Positions 11,630-24,055 are shown, numbered from the stretch's first letter. The stretch: DNA of 64,000 nucleotides from Ariolimax columbianus (GCA_036924085.1 JAVGWX010000003.1:129301023-129365022), one strand, 5' to 3'. Made by a program: numbers and translations. The notes: generated by a model from the letters alone, not told the origin.

Positions 11630-13280
11630 ACCTGAGCTGTCATCAAGTCATCTGTATCAAGCCCAAGTCAAGCATTAAATATCTTCATCCAGTTCCAGTC
11701 ATGCACCAAGACGTTTTAATCTAGTTCAAGTCATCGACATCTAGCTCAAAGCTAATGTCAAGTGTTCTGTGTGTAGTTCACACAATATGAAAAGCCATAT
11801 ATGTCGAGTGCACTTAATGTCAAGTGCAAAACTAATGGTAGGTCTTCTGTCTAGTTCCCGTCATTTGGCAAGTAATATATATCTAGTACAAGTAAATCCT
11901 TGATTCTCTTCATGTACTCAAAGACGTGGATCAAGACCTATTCACCTTTATGTAGTCAAAGATGTGAATCAAGACCTATTCACCTTCATGTAGTCAAAGT
12001 CATGGGAAGAAATATATTTCTTCAACTAGTCCATGTCGAGTAATATCAACTGCTTCTAATCAAAAGTTTGTGTTACATCTTCTGTATCTTATTCATGTTA
12101 ACCTTATTGAATGCAAGCTATGTTTCAAATCAGCTTCCTATAGTTCACGTCATGTGTCAACTCTTCTGTATCTAGTGCACATAATTGGTAAAGTCATATG
12201 TATGGAGTTTAATATATTTGTCAAGTCATCTTTATCCAGTTGAAGTCATATACCAAATCATCTTCATCTAGTACAAGCCATGAGTAAAGTCTTCTGTATC
12301 TATTCCACGTCAAGTGCCAAGTCATTTTACCCAATACACATCAAGCAAAAACTCCTCTTCATCAAGTCTACTTCAAACCTAAAGTCTATTTCACGAAGTC
12401 TCAGTCACCTTCTGTGTAACCCGTTCACGTCATTCATCTGCGTCTAGTCCATATACAATCTCATGTATCCAATGCATACCAAATCGTATGTATGTAGTTC
12501 AAGCCAAACCTCCTTTACCCAACATATTTCAAAATCCATGTATCCTACTAACTCAAGACTCTTTGTTCGAGTCCAAGTCAATCCTATTTTATCTAGTTTA
12601 AGTCAAGCTAACTTTACCAAGTTCAAGTCAATCCTATTTTATCTAGTTTAAGTCAAGCTAACTTTACCAAGTCCAAGTCAATCCTATTTTATCTAGTTTA
12701 AGTCAAGCTAACTTTACCAAGTCCAAGTCAATCCTATTTTATCTAGTTTAAGTCAAGCTAACTTTACCAAGTCCAAGTCAATCCTATTTTATCTAGTTTA
12801 AGTCAAGCTAACTTTACCAAGTCCAAGTCAATCCTATTTTATCTAGTTTAAGTCAAGCTAACTTTACCAAGTCCAAGTCAATCCTATTTTATCTAGTTTA
12901 AGTCAAGCTAACTTTACCAAGTCCAAGTCAATCCTATTTTATCTAGTTTAAGTCAAGCTAACTTTACCAAGTCCAAGTCAATCCTATTTTATCTAGTTTA
13001 AGTCAAGCTAACTTTACCAAGTTCAAGTCAATCCTATTTTATCTAGTTTAAGTCAAGCTAACTTTACCAAGTTCAAGTCAAGTTTCATGCAACTATCCCA
13101 ATGTAAAAGTCTCCTTTACAAAGTCCAAATCAAATCTCTATTATTCAATACAAGCCAAGAATGCATTATCGATTTCAAATTGAGTGACCTAGCAAGTAAA
13201 GGCCCATTCCCTGAATCAAATCCAGGTTAAGTCTTCTAGTCAAAGTCAAGACTTTTATAATATCCAAGTCATGCCTTCTT
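11630..13280. repeat. degenerate CAAGTC-rich repeat field
   Basis: Long tract of diverged units with the core (T)CTAGTTCAAGTCAT at irregular spacing (about 25-45 bp). It encloses the clean 50-bp array at 12571-13080, which uses the same words. Confidence 0.8.
12571..13080. repeat. 50-bp higher-order minisatellite, 10 copies
   Basis: AATCCTATTTTATCTAGTTT recurs every 50 bp from about 12580 to 13030 with almost no variation. Each 50-bp unit is two related 25-mers, CAAGTCAATCCTATTTTATC... and TAAGTCAAGCTAACTTTACC.... This makes a 2 x 25 higher-order repeat, homogenised inside an older degenerate field. Confidence 0.95.
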
Positions 13281-14189
13281 CCCCAGTCCGCATCGGTGAT
13301 CAATTATTTTTATATAATATGTTCAGTCAAATCAATATTTCTGACCATAATTTAAATTAATAAAAATATGTACAGTGGATTTTTTTCTGGCTGCAACTAT
13401 ATCAAAAGCATGGTCGGTATTTTTCGCCACAACTCCACCGTTTCAAGACAAAAATATACATTTGACAAAGTCAGTTTGACAAATTTAATAGATGTCAAGT
13501 CTCGGTTCATCTGACGCAAGCCGAGTAAACTCTCATGCTCGGCCTCCGAAATGACTTAAGTCAGACGTCAGCGGCCTGAGTAGACGTCCTGAATATCGAC
13601 ATATCAGACAACAATATATAACAAATGTGGAGAACAATACAAATAATGACGAGTCAGTTCGGCCTGGGCACAAATATAAAAATAACAACCTATTGCTAAC
13701 TATAACTGATGATAGATGTCATTATACGAGTAAAAAACGATCTGTTGATTATATCAGCACCACACACATGATATTGGCCGTCACATGTCACACACATGAA
13801 ACATATTTTGAGCATTTGATCTAATTCCTGTCATGATTTACTCGATCCCATTGTGTTTAAGTGGTAGGTGTGATTAAAGCCCTACATTCTCGAGACAATG
13901 GTGCGCTGTTCGATCTTTGATAGTGACGCGATCCATCTGTGAATCGATACCTGGTTTTCTGTTAAGGAAGATAAGACAACGAAGAAGGCAACTGGTGATC
14001 TCATCTGACAGAAAATGCTGAGACCTCTTACAATAACCCATCATCTCCGATGGCAGTTTCTACTTTGAGACTAAAAGGTAAATGTAGTCCCATAGAAAAC
14101 ATTGCTGTCGGTGATGAACTGTTTGGGGTTTAATTGCAAGAGTCATATCTTTGTTTTGAGATGGATGACCAGTTCTTTTTCTATCTTTC
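13281..14189. other. no recognised gene
   Basis: Only short open frames (for example 13627-13824) without domains. Confidence 0.45.
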
Positions 14190-14390
14190 TTTTCTTCCCT
14201 AACCGTAAGAAAGGTACCCATTTGCAACCGGGTCGATTGGAGATGAGCCCGTACATTTATGTGAAAAACGAGTCGTCTCCCACAACGCTAATAAAACGCT
14301 CATTGAGGCTACATTAATCTCGTGTCCACCTGGGTTTAAACTCGCTTAGCTAGTAAGGATCACATTGCAGACCCAGCGACATTTTCTTTA
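14190..14390 (-). repeat. possible degenerate tRNA-SINE relative
   Basis: The stretch AAGGTACCCATTTGCAACCG plus GGTCGATTGG near 14212 resembles AACGGTACCCATTTAAGGCT plus GGGTCGACC in the SINE at 24.2-24.5 kb. The promoter region is hard to align, so the call is weak. Confidence 0.35.
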
Positions 14391-15384
14391 ATTGCAAATG
14401 TTACTTTACACAAACACAAACACACACACATGTGTTTGCTGACACTAGATGACAACAGAAACATCTGGAGACGATAACTGTGCTTTGATGTTTGCAAAGG
14501 GCAATAAGTGAGTTAACCATTAGTTGTATAACTTGCAGTTGTAAATTCATAGCGCAGACTATTGGTCTCGTTAGGATAATTTGTCCTCCTTTGTCCCTCA
14601 CAGCAGAGGAAAGAATACGCCAACTACGATTCCATGCATGTCATGAAACACGATTCTAGAATGGTGTGTGTGGGGCTAGCATCCTCATCATATAAAACAA
14701 ATTACCACAGAGTACATCAAGTTATGTGGCGCATGTTTCGTGTCGAAGAAACCAACAATCGTGATCTTCTCTTTTGTAAGCAACGAAGTTGAGCAGGTGA
14801 AGGTCTAGATCTGCTAGGTTGTTTTTTTAATTTATTTATTTATGTAAAATATAAAGAGCAGCCCATAACTAAGTAGGGGATGTTTTATATAGACAACATA
14901 GGTTATGTGTTGAATAGTATTGTTAACTTCGAGTTATTTATAAGTTTTAACACCACCAATATTGCCACGGGCAATAGCTAAGTATGAAACTATGTAGCCA
15001 ACGACAAAATACTGTATTTATATATATATATAGTAGCAGGGTGTGGAATGTACTAATTTAGTTGTTCTTTATTTACACAGCTTTAAAGCGAAGCATGTAC
15101 ACCGTCGTCCGAAAGGGGAGCATATTAATAGTAAAACTGGTACCCGCCAAATGACCAAGGAGGGTTGAGTACAGGGCTGGCTGTGCAATTCTCTAGAAAC
15201 TTTAGGCAACAAAAACGTCAATAGATACGGACAGGCCAACATTTGTTAACTTGGCGTATATTTGGTAAAGACATGCTCCACATGTAACTAAGCAGTTTTG
15301 AATAGATTAATTCATGTAAACAAGGTTTTTTATCGTATAATCCACAACTGACATAATCCTTGAAAAGTAATTGGGATTGGTCAA
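14391..15384. other. no recognised gene; short CA and TA runs
   Basis: A small CA-rich stretch lies at 14408-14436 and a (TA)n run at about 15020-15032. Nothing coding is recognised. Confidence 0.45.
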
Positions 15385-15660
15385 GACAATTGCCAATGTC
15401 CTACATTATTTCTTTAACTTGCGCAGTTTAGTCACAGCCACCAAATTCTTACATTACTTCAAAGAACCACCCAGCCAAGTCAGTCACCAAATTCTTACAT
15501 TACTTCAAAGAACCACCCAGTCAAGTCAGTCACCAATGACTTACATTAATTCAAGGAACTACTCAGCCAAGTCAGTTACCAAAGACGTATATTACTTCAA
15601 GAAACTACTGAGTCAAGTCAGTCACAAAACGCTTTGATTACTTCAGACAAACAGTTCTGA
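15385..15660. repeat. 46-bp minisatellite, left part
   Basis: CCAAATTCTTACATTACTTC or a variant recurs at 15441, 15487, 15533, 15579 and about 15625, a 46-bp period. The unit also carries GTCAAGTCAGTCA. Related units resume on the far side of the LINE at 16500 and 17085. Confidence 0.92.
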
Positions 15661-15664
15661 GAAA

Positions 15665-16490
15665 ACTGTCACCAAATTAGTTAAAAGACTTCTTGGAGAC
15701 ACAAATGGTATATAATTAGATAACATTCAAGACTGGTTTGTGAAATAGCAAATGGAGTTTAATATAGATAAATGTACAGTCATCCACATGGGTAGATCCA
15801 ATATGCAACATAATTACAGAATGGGCGAGAACAATATTAGAATGATAGAAAAGGAAAGGGACTTAGGGGTTATAATAGAGTATACAGGTATAGCGAGTGA
15901 GCAAGTCCAGGTAGCAGTGAATAAGGCAAATGCAATGTTAGGATTGATTTTTAAAAAATATTAAACATAGGAGTCAGGAAGTGATTGTCAAACTGTATAA
16001 AGCATTTGTTAGACCTAGATCGGAGTACTGTATACAGGTGTGGAGTCATTATCGTAGAGGAGATATACACATTAAGGAAAGGATACAAAGTAGAGCGGAA
16101 AAACTGATAGAGGGATTCCAGAATTACAGTTATGAGGCAAAACTGGCCCTCAGTGTCGAGAAAAGAGAAACATTCGAGGTGACAATACAGGTTTATAAAA
16201 TAATCACATGAAAGGTTAAATTTGACTAAAACAAGTTTTTTTTCTTCAAAATACACCCACCAAGAGAACAAGAGGGCAGAGATACAAATTAACTAAAGAA
16301 AGGTCCAGATTGGATATTGGGAAATATTTTTTTAGTCAGAGAGTGGTGCGGAGGCAGGGACAGTTAATGCTTCTAAGAATCGATTAGATGCTAATAGATT
16401 TTAGAGCAGGATAATGCAAATGCAACTGGTTGTATACAGACTCTGATGAGTCTTCTAAATCAGTATAAAACGTTACGTTAAGTTTTAAGT
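15665..16490 (+). pseudogene. CR1-like LINE reverse-transcriptase 3' remnant
   Basis: C-terminal part of a CR1-type non-LTR ORF2. The frame at 15752-15964 contains QMEFNIDKCTVIHMGR and then EKERDLGVII, the typical post-YADD region. After a frameshift at about 15964-15981, the frame at 15981-16211 has LYKAFVRPRSEYCIQVWSH and IKERIQSRAEKLIEG, the CR1 thumb and connection region. Around 16320-16400 an FFSQRVVR block and an ASKNRLDAN-like end are readable in shifted frames. The 3' end (about 16425-16490) has ACTCTGATGAGTCTTCTAAA and a GTTAAGTTTTAAGTT tail. It is 5'-truncated and dead. It sits inside the 46-bp array. Confidence 0.88.
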
Positions 16491-16494
16491 TAAA

Positions 16495-17240
16495 GACACT
16501 CGAAGACAGTCACCAATGTATTACATTATTTCATTAACTCCTGCGTCTAGATACAGCTACCACTGCCTTGCGTTACTCAAGGGAGCTACTCTGCAAGATA
16601 GTTTCTCGTTTCTTCTCTTTCTATTTCTTTATCTAAGAATCGACATCATTGCACTACGGGCATACCCATAGGTATTCAGCCTCTTTCAGCAATAGATGCA
16701 GGGTCTGGATTGTGATGGTCCATATAGTACGCTGTTTGTACACTCTCTTGTTCGTCCTCTCTGCTCAGCAGCGCATTGCTTTCTCACTAGCTGAAAAGCC
16801 CGAGCCTCATTTCCCACTACGTAGCACCGATCCGTCGGTGTATATTCGAGCATCACTATGCTGTGTGTTCGCAGTTATTAGCTGGTTAAACTCGAGCTTT
16901 CCTCTTCTATTGCCCCATTCTCTGCATTCCTTACGTACGATTATGATGACACGCTGGTACTCTATCATTCTATCACCCGTGAACTAATTTGTAATATTAC
17001 CTGAATACCCTACTCAAGCTATACCAGTTACCATGGACTTAAATTACTTCTATAAATAAGCGATCTATACATAAATATCGTTGTCTTACATTACTTTTAG
17101 GAGCTACTCTGTCAAGTCAATCACTAATGACATTACATTACTTTCAAGAGCTACTCTGTCAAGTCAATCACTAATGTCCTTACATTACTTTAAGAAATTA
17201 CTTTAAGAAATGTTTAGCATTACTCTGCTAAAACTCTTAC
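16495..17240. repeat. 46-bp minisatellite, right part, interrupted
   Basis: Units at 16500-16595 (CAGTCACCAATGTATTACAT) and 17085-17240 (GAGCTACTCTGTCAAGTCAA, two near-identical copies) are related to the units at 15.4-15.66 kb. The stretch between about 16600 and 17080 has no recognisable repeat and may be another insertion. It carries a 112-codon open frame (16649-16987) without a domain. Confidence 0.75.
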
Positions 17241-17940
17241 TGTTGTCTTACATTACCGTTATCATATACAGTCTACACATGACCACAGTACTTATTATTT
17301 CTTCCAGAAGCTACACTAGCATGGAATTCTAAGCATTGCTTGAAGGAAATATTACATCTCTCTTGAGAGAGCTTGAGTGTGTATATATCTTTTTTTTTGT
17401 TTTTTTTGTTTTTCCAAATTCTTGGCATTCATTACTTCGACTGTAAATGTTTCTCTAACATTTGTCGTAACGATAGCTAGTACCTTGGTCTATTTTTCTG
17501 CTGTTTACTGGTAACATTGGCGAAGTCTGTACTGGTGATCCAGTACCGTTTAGAGTACAATCTACACGTACTGCTGTACCGTACACTTGTCATAACATTT
17601 ATAGCTGATTCAATAATACCATCGCGAATCACATGACCTGTTCTTGATAAGGGGAGAACACTGCCACCGAACGCTGCTATCAGGTGTGTCGTTCATGACG
17701 ATTGCTTGAATCTACCATGTAAATGCTGCACTGCAGAACTCACTGCTGCAAGAGCACATATATGCAGTAGGAGCACCATGCTCCTTTTGGAACGAGAAGA
17801 TAACGGATAATGACGATGACGACGATACATTATTGTACTAGCATAAGGAGGAAGTGTAATATACAACGGATAGCCTGGCGAAGACTGTCATACTGGTCAT
17901 ATCGTCAGCTGCCATTCATTAACTAGCATTGAACAGTTCC
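17241..17940. other. no recognised gene; T-rich patch
   Basis: A T-rich run lies at about 17390-17415. No coding or tandem-repeat signal was found. Confidence 0.45.
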
Positions 17941-17944
17941 TACA

Positions 17945-18300
17945 GATGACTTACCGCTTAGATGTAGAGCACTCGATGTAGACAGCAAAGGTGCGGAGTT
18001 TAACTCCTGCTAAGGACATGCTCCAGTGTACCCACCCAGCTGTAAATAAATACCTAGTTCACTGTTATGGAAAGAAAGGGAGTGAGGAAGTGATCTGGCC
18101 ACCACACATAAACAATGTGATAGCTCGTACAATCAAGTCTCTAACACTCAATCCTCCACAGCAATGTCTGATATGGGCTACCTTTACTTTTAAATAATAA
18201 TTGTGATAAATGCTTTTGCTTCTCCCAGCAAAGGTACCAGTGCCACTAACGGTATCGACACACCACAGTCTACCCAGCCGCAAATGTTAACCTTGTGAAG
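17945..18300 (+). mobile_element. tRNA-derived SINE
   Basis: A tRNA-like head lies at about 17948-18008: an A-box-like TTAGATGTAGAGC and a B-box-like GCGGAGTTTAACTCC. The body begins CAGTGTACCCACCCAGCTGT and includes AAATACCTAG. The match to RNA polymerase III boxes is imperfect, so the copy is probably old. The minus-strand open frame here is not a gene. Confidence 0.65.
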
Positions 18301-18599
18301 GCAGGCCAACGTCTGTGGTCAGAACACCACACATAAATTACGCCGAAAACTATTCCGACGATTTTCTAGTTCTTCATCCGCGATATCAAGTACGTAATAT
18401 GGGGACTACTTTTACCCTAGTTTTTAGCGTATTGTGAGTTTATGAAATGACTTCCCATTTAGACTGGATAACGATTTGGAAGTACCATTCGTTGTTACTA
18501 TGCGTACATTAATTGTCAGAAAAATACATATAAATCATAAATAACATTTGAACTATCTCTCAGAGTAAATGAACAAATGACTTCAGCGAAACATGGAAC

Positions 18600-18960
18600 T
18601 ATCACACAAAGACTAACGGAGAGAAAAGTTCCACGAATAATTGGGACAAGGAAAAAGAAAATCATGGACACCCTACAAGAGATGAGTATATATACAAATT
18701 AGCTGTTAGAAAAGGTTACAACAAGGTGAATAAATACTTTGACCACATCAAACGCGTCACTAGTTTGGAAAGATACCCGTTAAAAGGTAGGTTAGATGGA
18801 AAACGAGGCTGAGACGTACCGATAAGATGACTGACACACATCAGAGATATTAGATGGCTGTGACCAAGGCAGGAGCACTGGCTATATATCGAGTCTTACA
18901 GGAGTGCTGTCATGAGAGCGACGTTTTGTAAAGGTCATGCTACACGATGATGATGACTTC
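18600..18960 (+). pseudogene. probable LINE 3'-terminal remnant
   Basis: Decayed text in shifted frames fits the end of LINE ORF2: LERYPLKGRLDGKRG, then a weak RxTxxIRDxR block, and a GATGATGATGA tail near 18950, a common LINE 3' motif. No intact domain remains. Confidence 0.5.
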
Positions 18961-20149
18961 AGCAGTATCTCTTTAAACTCATTATCATTTACTAACATCG
19001 CTCTTGTCGACTGTTACGTCCGTGTTACGTCCGTTTAAATAAATACGATTCTGTTCTATTTTGTGAATGTTTCTTTGAGAAGAATTAATGTGTTAGCTAA
19101 TCATATTGAAATACTGTGTTAAGCTCTGAAGATCAGTTCTACTTGTTTGTTTGTTAATTCATGTCGTATATGTGTGTGATGTGGTGTGTTTGAGTAATTA
19201 TGTAGTTAATGTAGGTTCTGTATTTTGGCGTGAAGTCCAGTTGATGAAGGTATAGTTTTATGACATGAAGTATATTGCCGTTTATATTCGTTAATATAGA
19301 TTTAGTATTATGGCATGAAGTATGATGTCGTTTATATTCGTTAATGCAGATTTAGTATTAAGGAATGAATTATGGTGTCGTTTCTTCTTCTTTCTTTTCG
19401 CTTTTTGTCCTCCTTGTACATTTCAGCGTCAGGTTATGAAAACGTTTCTTGACCTGGCTCTATTATGTGTTTTGTACACGGGGAGTTTTACTGCTCCTGT
19501 TATTTCTGCTATTTATCTTTTACGTGATCGGCCCTTGGCTCTGTATCTATTGTGTATGTGTTACATTGCTTTCTGGTGGATGCAATCTGGTGTTTGACAT
19601 GTCACGTGGCCGAACCATGTTGTTTGCTTTTCCTTGATGAGATCTAGCACTGGTGTTGTGTTGTTCTTACTGGTTTATAACAAATTCGTATCTGATTCTA
19701 TCTATTCTTGTTACTCCAAGCATTATGTGCAGAAATTTCATCTTTCATTTAATTCTGGCACTGATAGCACAATGTCGGTAAGACTATTGTGTTGTATAGT
19801 GTTCTTTTTGTATCCATTGTCACGGGCTTACAAAGTAAAATCGGAAACATTTGCCCAATGATTTAAATTGCTTTATTACATCTGTTTTGTATTTCGATGT
19901 CGTATTTGTCATTTGTTGGGATTATGATACTCAGGAACATGGAATTCCTAATTTGTTTTACTTGTTAGTTTTTTGTAATGAATATTGCTGTTTCTATTTC
20001 TTTTCTTGCTATCATCATAACCTCGTTATTTTTCTCTTAATTGATTTTCATACTGTATTCTGTACATACCTCATTCAGACTGTTAAGCAGTTCCTGCAGT
20101 TGATCAGCAAAGATAAATTCATTTAAGTTATCACTGATGTTGTTTCCCC
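18961..20149. other. T-rich, no recognised gene
   Basis: Strand-biased T-rich sequence produces several hydrophobic-looking short frames on the plus strand (19322-20126). They overlap, have no domain and follow base composition. A 60-bp-scale repeat of TATTCGTTAATATAGATTTAGTATTA words occurs twice at 19285-19375. Confidence 0.45.
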
Positions 20150-20850
20150 CAGTAATCTAGACTGTTTTACATGTTTCGTCTATATGTTTGGTAAACAGTA
20201 AATGAGATGACCCAACCTTGCCGTACACCGGTCCTATTATAACATTTTTCGGAATATCCGGCGTTTGTTTATAATGTAAATTGGATATTCACATAAAGAC
20301 TTTCATATATATTTCTCAAATGTTTATTTACTTTATAACGTTCTAATGTTGTCCACGGTATCTATTCAGTCGATCGATTGCCTTTTCCTGGTCCACGAAA
20401 GGGTCGTGTAGTGTCTGATCGTACTCGATTGTTTTCTCCGCGAGTTGTCTGAGTGCCACGATTGCATCAGTACAGCTCCTGTTTTTTTTCTTCTAAATTC
20501 CATTTGTCTTTCGCTAAGCTGCTGTTCTATGATAGGGCGTAGTCTCCATTCTAATAGACATAATATCTTTAAAGTATGGCTAAGTAATGATATTCCTCAA
20601 TATTTTGATTTCTTTTTTGCTGCCCTTGTACCATATGGGAAGTATTGTTGCGCTTCTCTAGTATTAAGATATTTCTTGTTTAAGCCACACTAGGTTATAC
20701 AGTAGGTGCAGCCAGGTTATACCTACATCCTTTATTGCCGTGATTAGTTCGCCAGGGATGTTAATGCAGGAGGGGTGAATATCTGCTCGACCAGTTTGTG
20801 CGTTTGTTGTATGATTACAAGTACATGAAGTAAAACCAGAGTAAGACATA
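20150..20850 (-). pseudogene. LINE reverse-transcriptase remnant
   Basis: N-terminal to central RT region of a non-LTR element, minus strand. Upstream (about 20620-20570) is YRGISLL-like text (KYxGISLLSHTLKILCLLEW). It is followed by RLRPIIEQQLSERQMEFRR at about 20545-20490. A frameshift in an A-run follows, and then RSCTDAIVALRQLAEKTIEY at about 20480-20420 and HDPFVDQEKAIDRLNRY at about 20410-20360. The last is motif A, with DxxKAFDR changed to DQEKAIDR. Further downstream the frame decays. The copy lacks endonuclease and the 3' end, and it is not functional. Confidence 0.87.
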
Positions 20851-21350
20851 TGATTTTTACTATTGAGGCAAAATGAACAAAATACCTAACCTGAATAGTG
20901 CGTGGAATTGCACGGGAAAGTGTCGTTTATTCCTCAGCACTATACCTCCTCAAGCTGGATTCCAGTAATGGAAATATACACAGTAACGCTAGTCTTCTGT
21001 AAATGTAATTGTTTAATTTAGTTGTGTGAGTAATATTGATGGCTGGTATAATGAGGTTTGTTAACTTGTGAATCTTTGGCGAGGCATGGTCTCATTCAAT
21101 CATGTTTATAATATATTCTGCCGTGTTTGCTATTGCAATATTGTGATCCTAATCCCTTATTTAATGTTGCCTGTATCCAGGGGAATGGAAACATATTGTT
21201 TTGTTGAGTCTGCAATGAATAGTCATATACTTTTTGTTGTGTCTTGCACTCTAATGTAGTATAATTTAGCACAGTATACTACAGCTTAATGCAGTACTGA
21301 CAATTGAGATGAATTTTAGCGTACACTGTTTTTATGTAGTTTCTCTATTC
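20851..21350. other. no recognised gene
   Basis: AT-rich sequence with only short open frames. Confidence 0.45.
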
Positions 21351-21351
21351 A

Positions 21352-21432
21352 CACACACGCATGCAAACATACATACGCACACATATACATACACACACGT
21401 ACACATATATATATATATTTTATATATATACA

Positions 21433-21509
<77 letters not shown>

Positions 21510-21514
21510 CACAC
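21352..21514. repeat. compound CA / TA microsatellite
   Basis: CACACACG-type DNA at 21352-21405, then TATATA tracts interrupted by TTTTATATAT, a pure (TA)n run from about 21439 to 21502, and a CACACACA end. The H/Y/I open frames on both strands come from it. Confidence 0.95.
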
Positions 21515-21904
21515 ATATAATGTTTGGTGATCTGGCAATAGCATACATAATTCAGTAAAAAGAATATCAATGATATCATTACATACAAAACAAACAATAG
21601 AAAAACAAGGAGGTAGGCTTCACATTCATAAGTTACATATACTAAAACCTCTGTATTAAAGTGGAAGCTATACCAAATATTTCAACTTCTTCTTCTTTGG
21701 TAATGCCTGGGGACAGTAAGGTATTGACCATCATGTTCAATGTATCCATGAATGAGGCTATCATTAAACCAATCTGGCAGCTGCCTAAAGTGCAGGCCTC
21801 ATAGGATTGAAGGTCTGATATTAAGGGACACTACTCACACATTTTTAAGTCTGTAAAAATTAGCGAAGTAATAGGCAGCAGCATAATAAACTTGCCAACT
21901 ACCT

Positions 21905-22045
21905 CATACACGCTGTAGCTTAGTATATTGAGGTCGCTAACAACTGCATTCCCTGATGGTAGTGTAACTACTATGAGACAATCCTTTACTTAGTATACTG
22001 AAGTTTCTAACAACTTCATCCCCTGACGGTAGTGTAACTGCTATG
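21905..22045. repeat. ~78-bp direct duplication
   Basis: Two copies of AACAACTGCATTCCCTGATG plus GTAGTGTAACTACTATG, each preceded by CTTAGTATAxTGA, with about 15% divergence. Confidence 0.8.
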
Positions 22046-22320
22046 GAAACTCCCTATTTAATTAGGAATTATAACTGACAAAGCATTTAGGATTGTAAAA
22101 CTGCACATCGGATGTAGAATATAACTACTTATACAGATGAAAAAATATATATTATAATTGTATTTATCCTTTTAAAACGAAGTTTTATTTTTAATGTTTT
22201 CAATAACATTTTATTTTTTTATGAGGAAAAAATATATCTTTTTCTTTCTAGTTGGCAACAAGTTTCTTGCCCCTGAAGACGTTACGTCACGGTTCTCATA
22301 TTGTCAGCTTATGCTTTGAT

Positions 22321-22697
22321 GGGTTCAAGTAGTTAGCCTAACCTTAGGTAGCCACGTAGCCTAGAACCATCACTGTCTGGATTATATAATATGTAAGGGG
22401 TGCAAGCAGTTAGCCTAACCCTAGAAAGCCACATAGCCTAGAACCAGCACTGTCTGTATTATATAATATTTAAGGGGTGCAAGCAGTTTGCCTTCCGTAG
22501 AGAGCCACATATCTTGAAACAAGCAGTGTCTGTATTAACTAATGTGTGGGCTGCGCGCAGATATCCTTTCTTAGGGAGCCACATAGCCTGGAACCGGACT
22601 GTCTGTATTATCTAACATTTTATGGGGTGCAAGTTGTTAGTCTTCCGTAGGGAGCCACATAGCCTGGAACCAGCACTGTCTGTATCATCTAATCTAT
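22321..22697. repeat. ~75-bp tandem repeat, 5 diverged copies
   Basis: Each copy has GGGTGCAAGCAGTTAGCCT, GAGCCACATAGCCTGGAACC and CACTGTCTGTATTATATAAT in this order. The divergence shows the array is old. Confidence 0.87.
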
Positions 22698-23814
22698 GTG
22701 GAGGTGTTTCTACAATCTTCTTCTAAGTCTTGCAGCACTTCCATGACCTGCAAATAGTGCGAACCAAGTGTTATGAAGCATTCTGTCTATGATCATGAAA
22801 GGCTCAACACTATTAATAACTGTATCTTCCAAAGTATTCCCTTCGCACTCAGATTAACTAACCCACAGTCTCGACCAGTACCTTACAATACTCTATCAGA
22901 ATATCAAAATCAGACCAGCTCATGATCATTTGAGTAATGTATCGCAGACAAATACGGAACCTGTTTGCTTCACTGTAACTCATGTCTATCATACAAGCAT
23001 GAGCCTCCTGGCAGATTATCAAACACAAAAGACACGTTTAAGAAATCACAGTCACAAGTATCACCAACAGGTGTCACAGTTTTCTGAGGTTTAGTGGTCT
23101 CTCGATGTGTCAGGCTCTTCGTGGAGGTCTTCGCTGAAGCGACATGTGTCTTCTTTATGATCCAAGTAGACACAGTACAGATACATCATATTTCTACACA
23201 GATCTCGTATGGAACAGTTCAGAAACCTACCACAACACGTTCACAATTTAAATCCTCATACTATGGCTGACACAGTTAGTTGGGGGATTAATTGAATAAT
23301 CCCAAGAGAATTATCCCTGCGAGTTTTTGTACACTCTAATGATACCCTTCCTATTTGATTGTCTACGCCACTACCTCAGATCTCATCTCAGATCAACAGG
23401 TGCTTTATGGGTTAAAGAGGTCATGTGAGAAGGGCGTATATGAGTGTCAGTGTCACAAGAAGTGGGAAGCGACTCCATGTCACCGTTTTGATGACAGAGT
23501 TATGGGCTTTTTGGTTCCCTGCCTGAGCTGTCTCTATACCATCAGTCCCGGTTCCTGTAACAGGAGAAGACAAATGGTGTGCTCTTAGAGAACAATAAAC
23601 AAAACATATCAACACATCTGTACATACATTTAGAAACAGTGACTGATTACATAATAAGTAAACAAGGGGCATCGATAAAGATTTATAAAATTGTAATAAA
23701 GTTTTAAAATACAAACGCAGTCATTAGAATAAGGACACATAGTATTATTTTTTTTAAAGTAATGTACCAGCCACACATGAGAATACATAAATAGTAACTA
23801 CGGTTCTTAGTCGA
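22698..23814. other. mostly unrecognised; contains one candidate exon
   Basis: Apart from the open segment at 22971-23146, described separately, nothing is recognised. Overlapping frames at 23355-23714 on both strands have no domain support. Confidence 0.4.
22971..23146 (-). CDS. candidate terminal exon, Thr/Ser-rich linker plus Cys segment (uncertain)
   Basis: A minus-strand open segment encodes a Thr/Ser/Lys-rich stretch (TSTKSLTHRETTKPQKTVT) followed by GDTCDCDFLNVSFVFDNLP and a final Cys, ending at a TGA. A possible acceptor, CGCTTCAG, precedes it at about 23130. Its reading phase (two bases completing a codon) would suit the phase-1 end of the Ig exons 22 kb away on the same strand. Mucin-like linkers after Ig domains are common in invertebrate IgSF proteins. 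The polypyrimidine tract is poor and I do not recognise the Cys segment, so this may be chance. Confidence 0.2.
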
Positions 23815-24055
23815 CCTGTACTTCTTCAGGAGAAGATGCCCCTGTGCAGGTCCCAGTTCTGGTATGAGCTGTATGTAGCCAGAAGATGGGTTTCCTGCTT
23901 AGGCTGGAGTAGCTTAATACTCCGCTGCGTTGGAACACGCGCTTACGGAGGGTGGTTAACTGATAAGCAAATTCATCTTAATAGACTGGAACACCAGCGC
24001 AAAGTAGACCCGCAGCCTGTTAAGCGCCAAAAATGCTGCTCCAAACAAACCACCT
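23815..24055 (+). repeat. dispersed repeat family R, copy 1
   Basis: About 240 bp, including GCTGTATGTAGCCAGAAGAT, AGGGTGGTTAACTGAT and TCATCTTAATAGACT. It is clearly homologous to 29690-29960 read on the opposite strand. It is an uncharacterised interspersed element, perhaps a SINE body. The short frame inside (23836-24057) is not a gene. Confidence 0.8.

Noticed and set aside
21309..21558. Tyr/Ile-rich frames on both strands
   Set aside because: TA/CA microsatellite translation.
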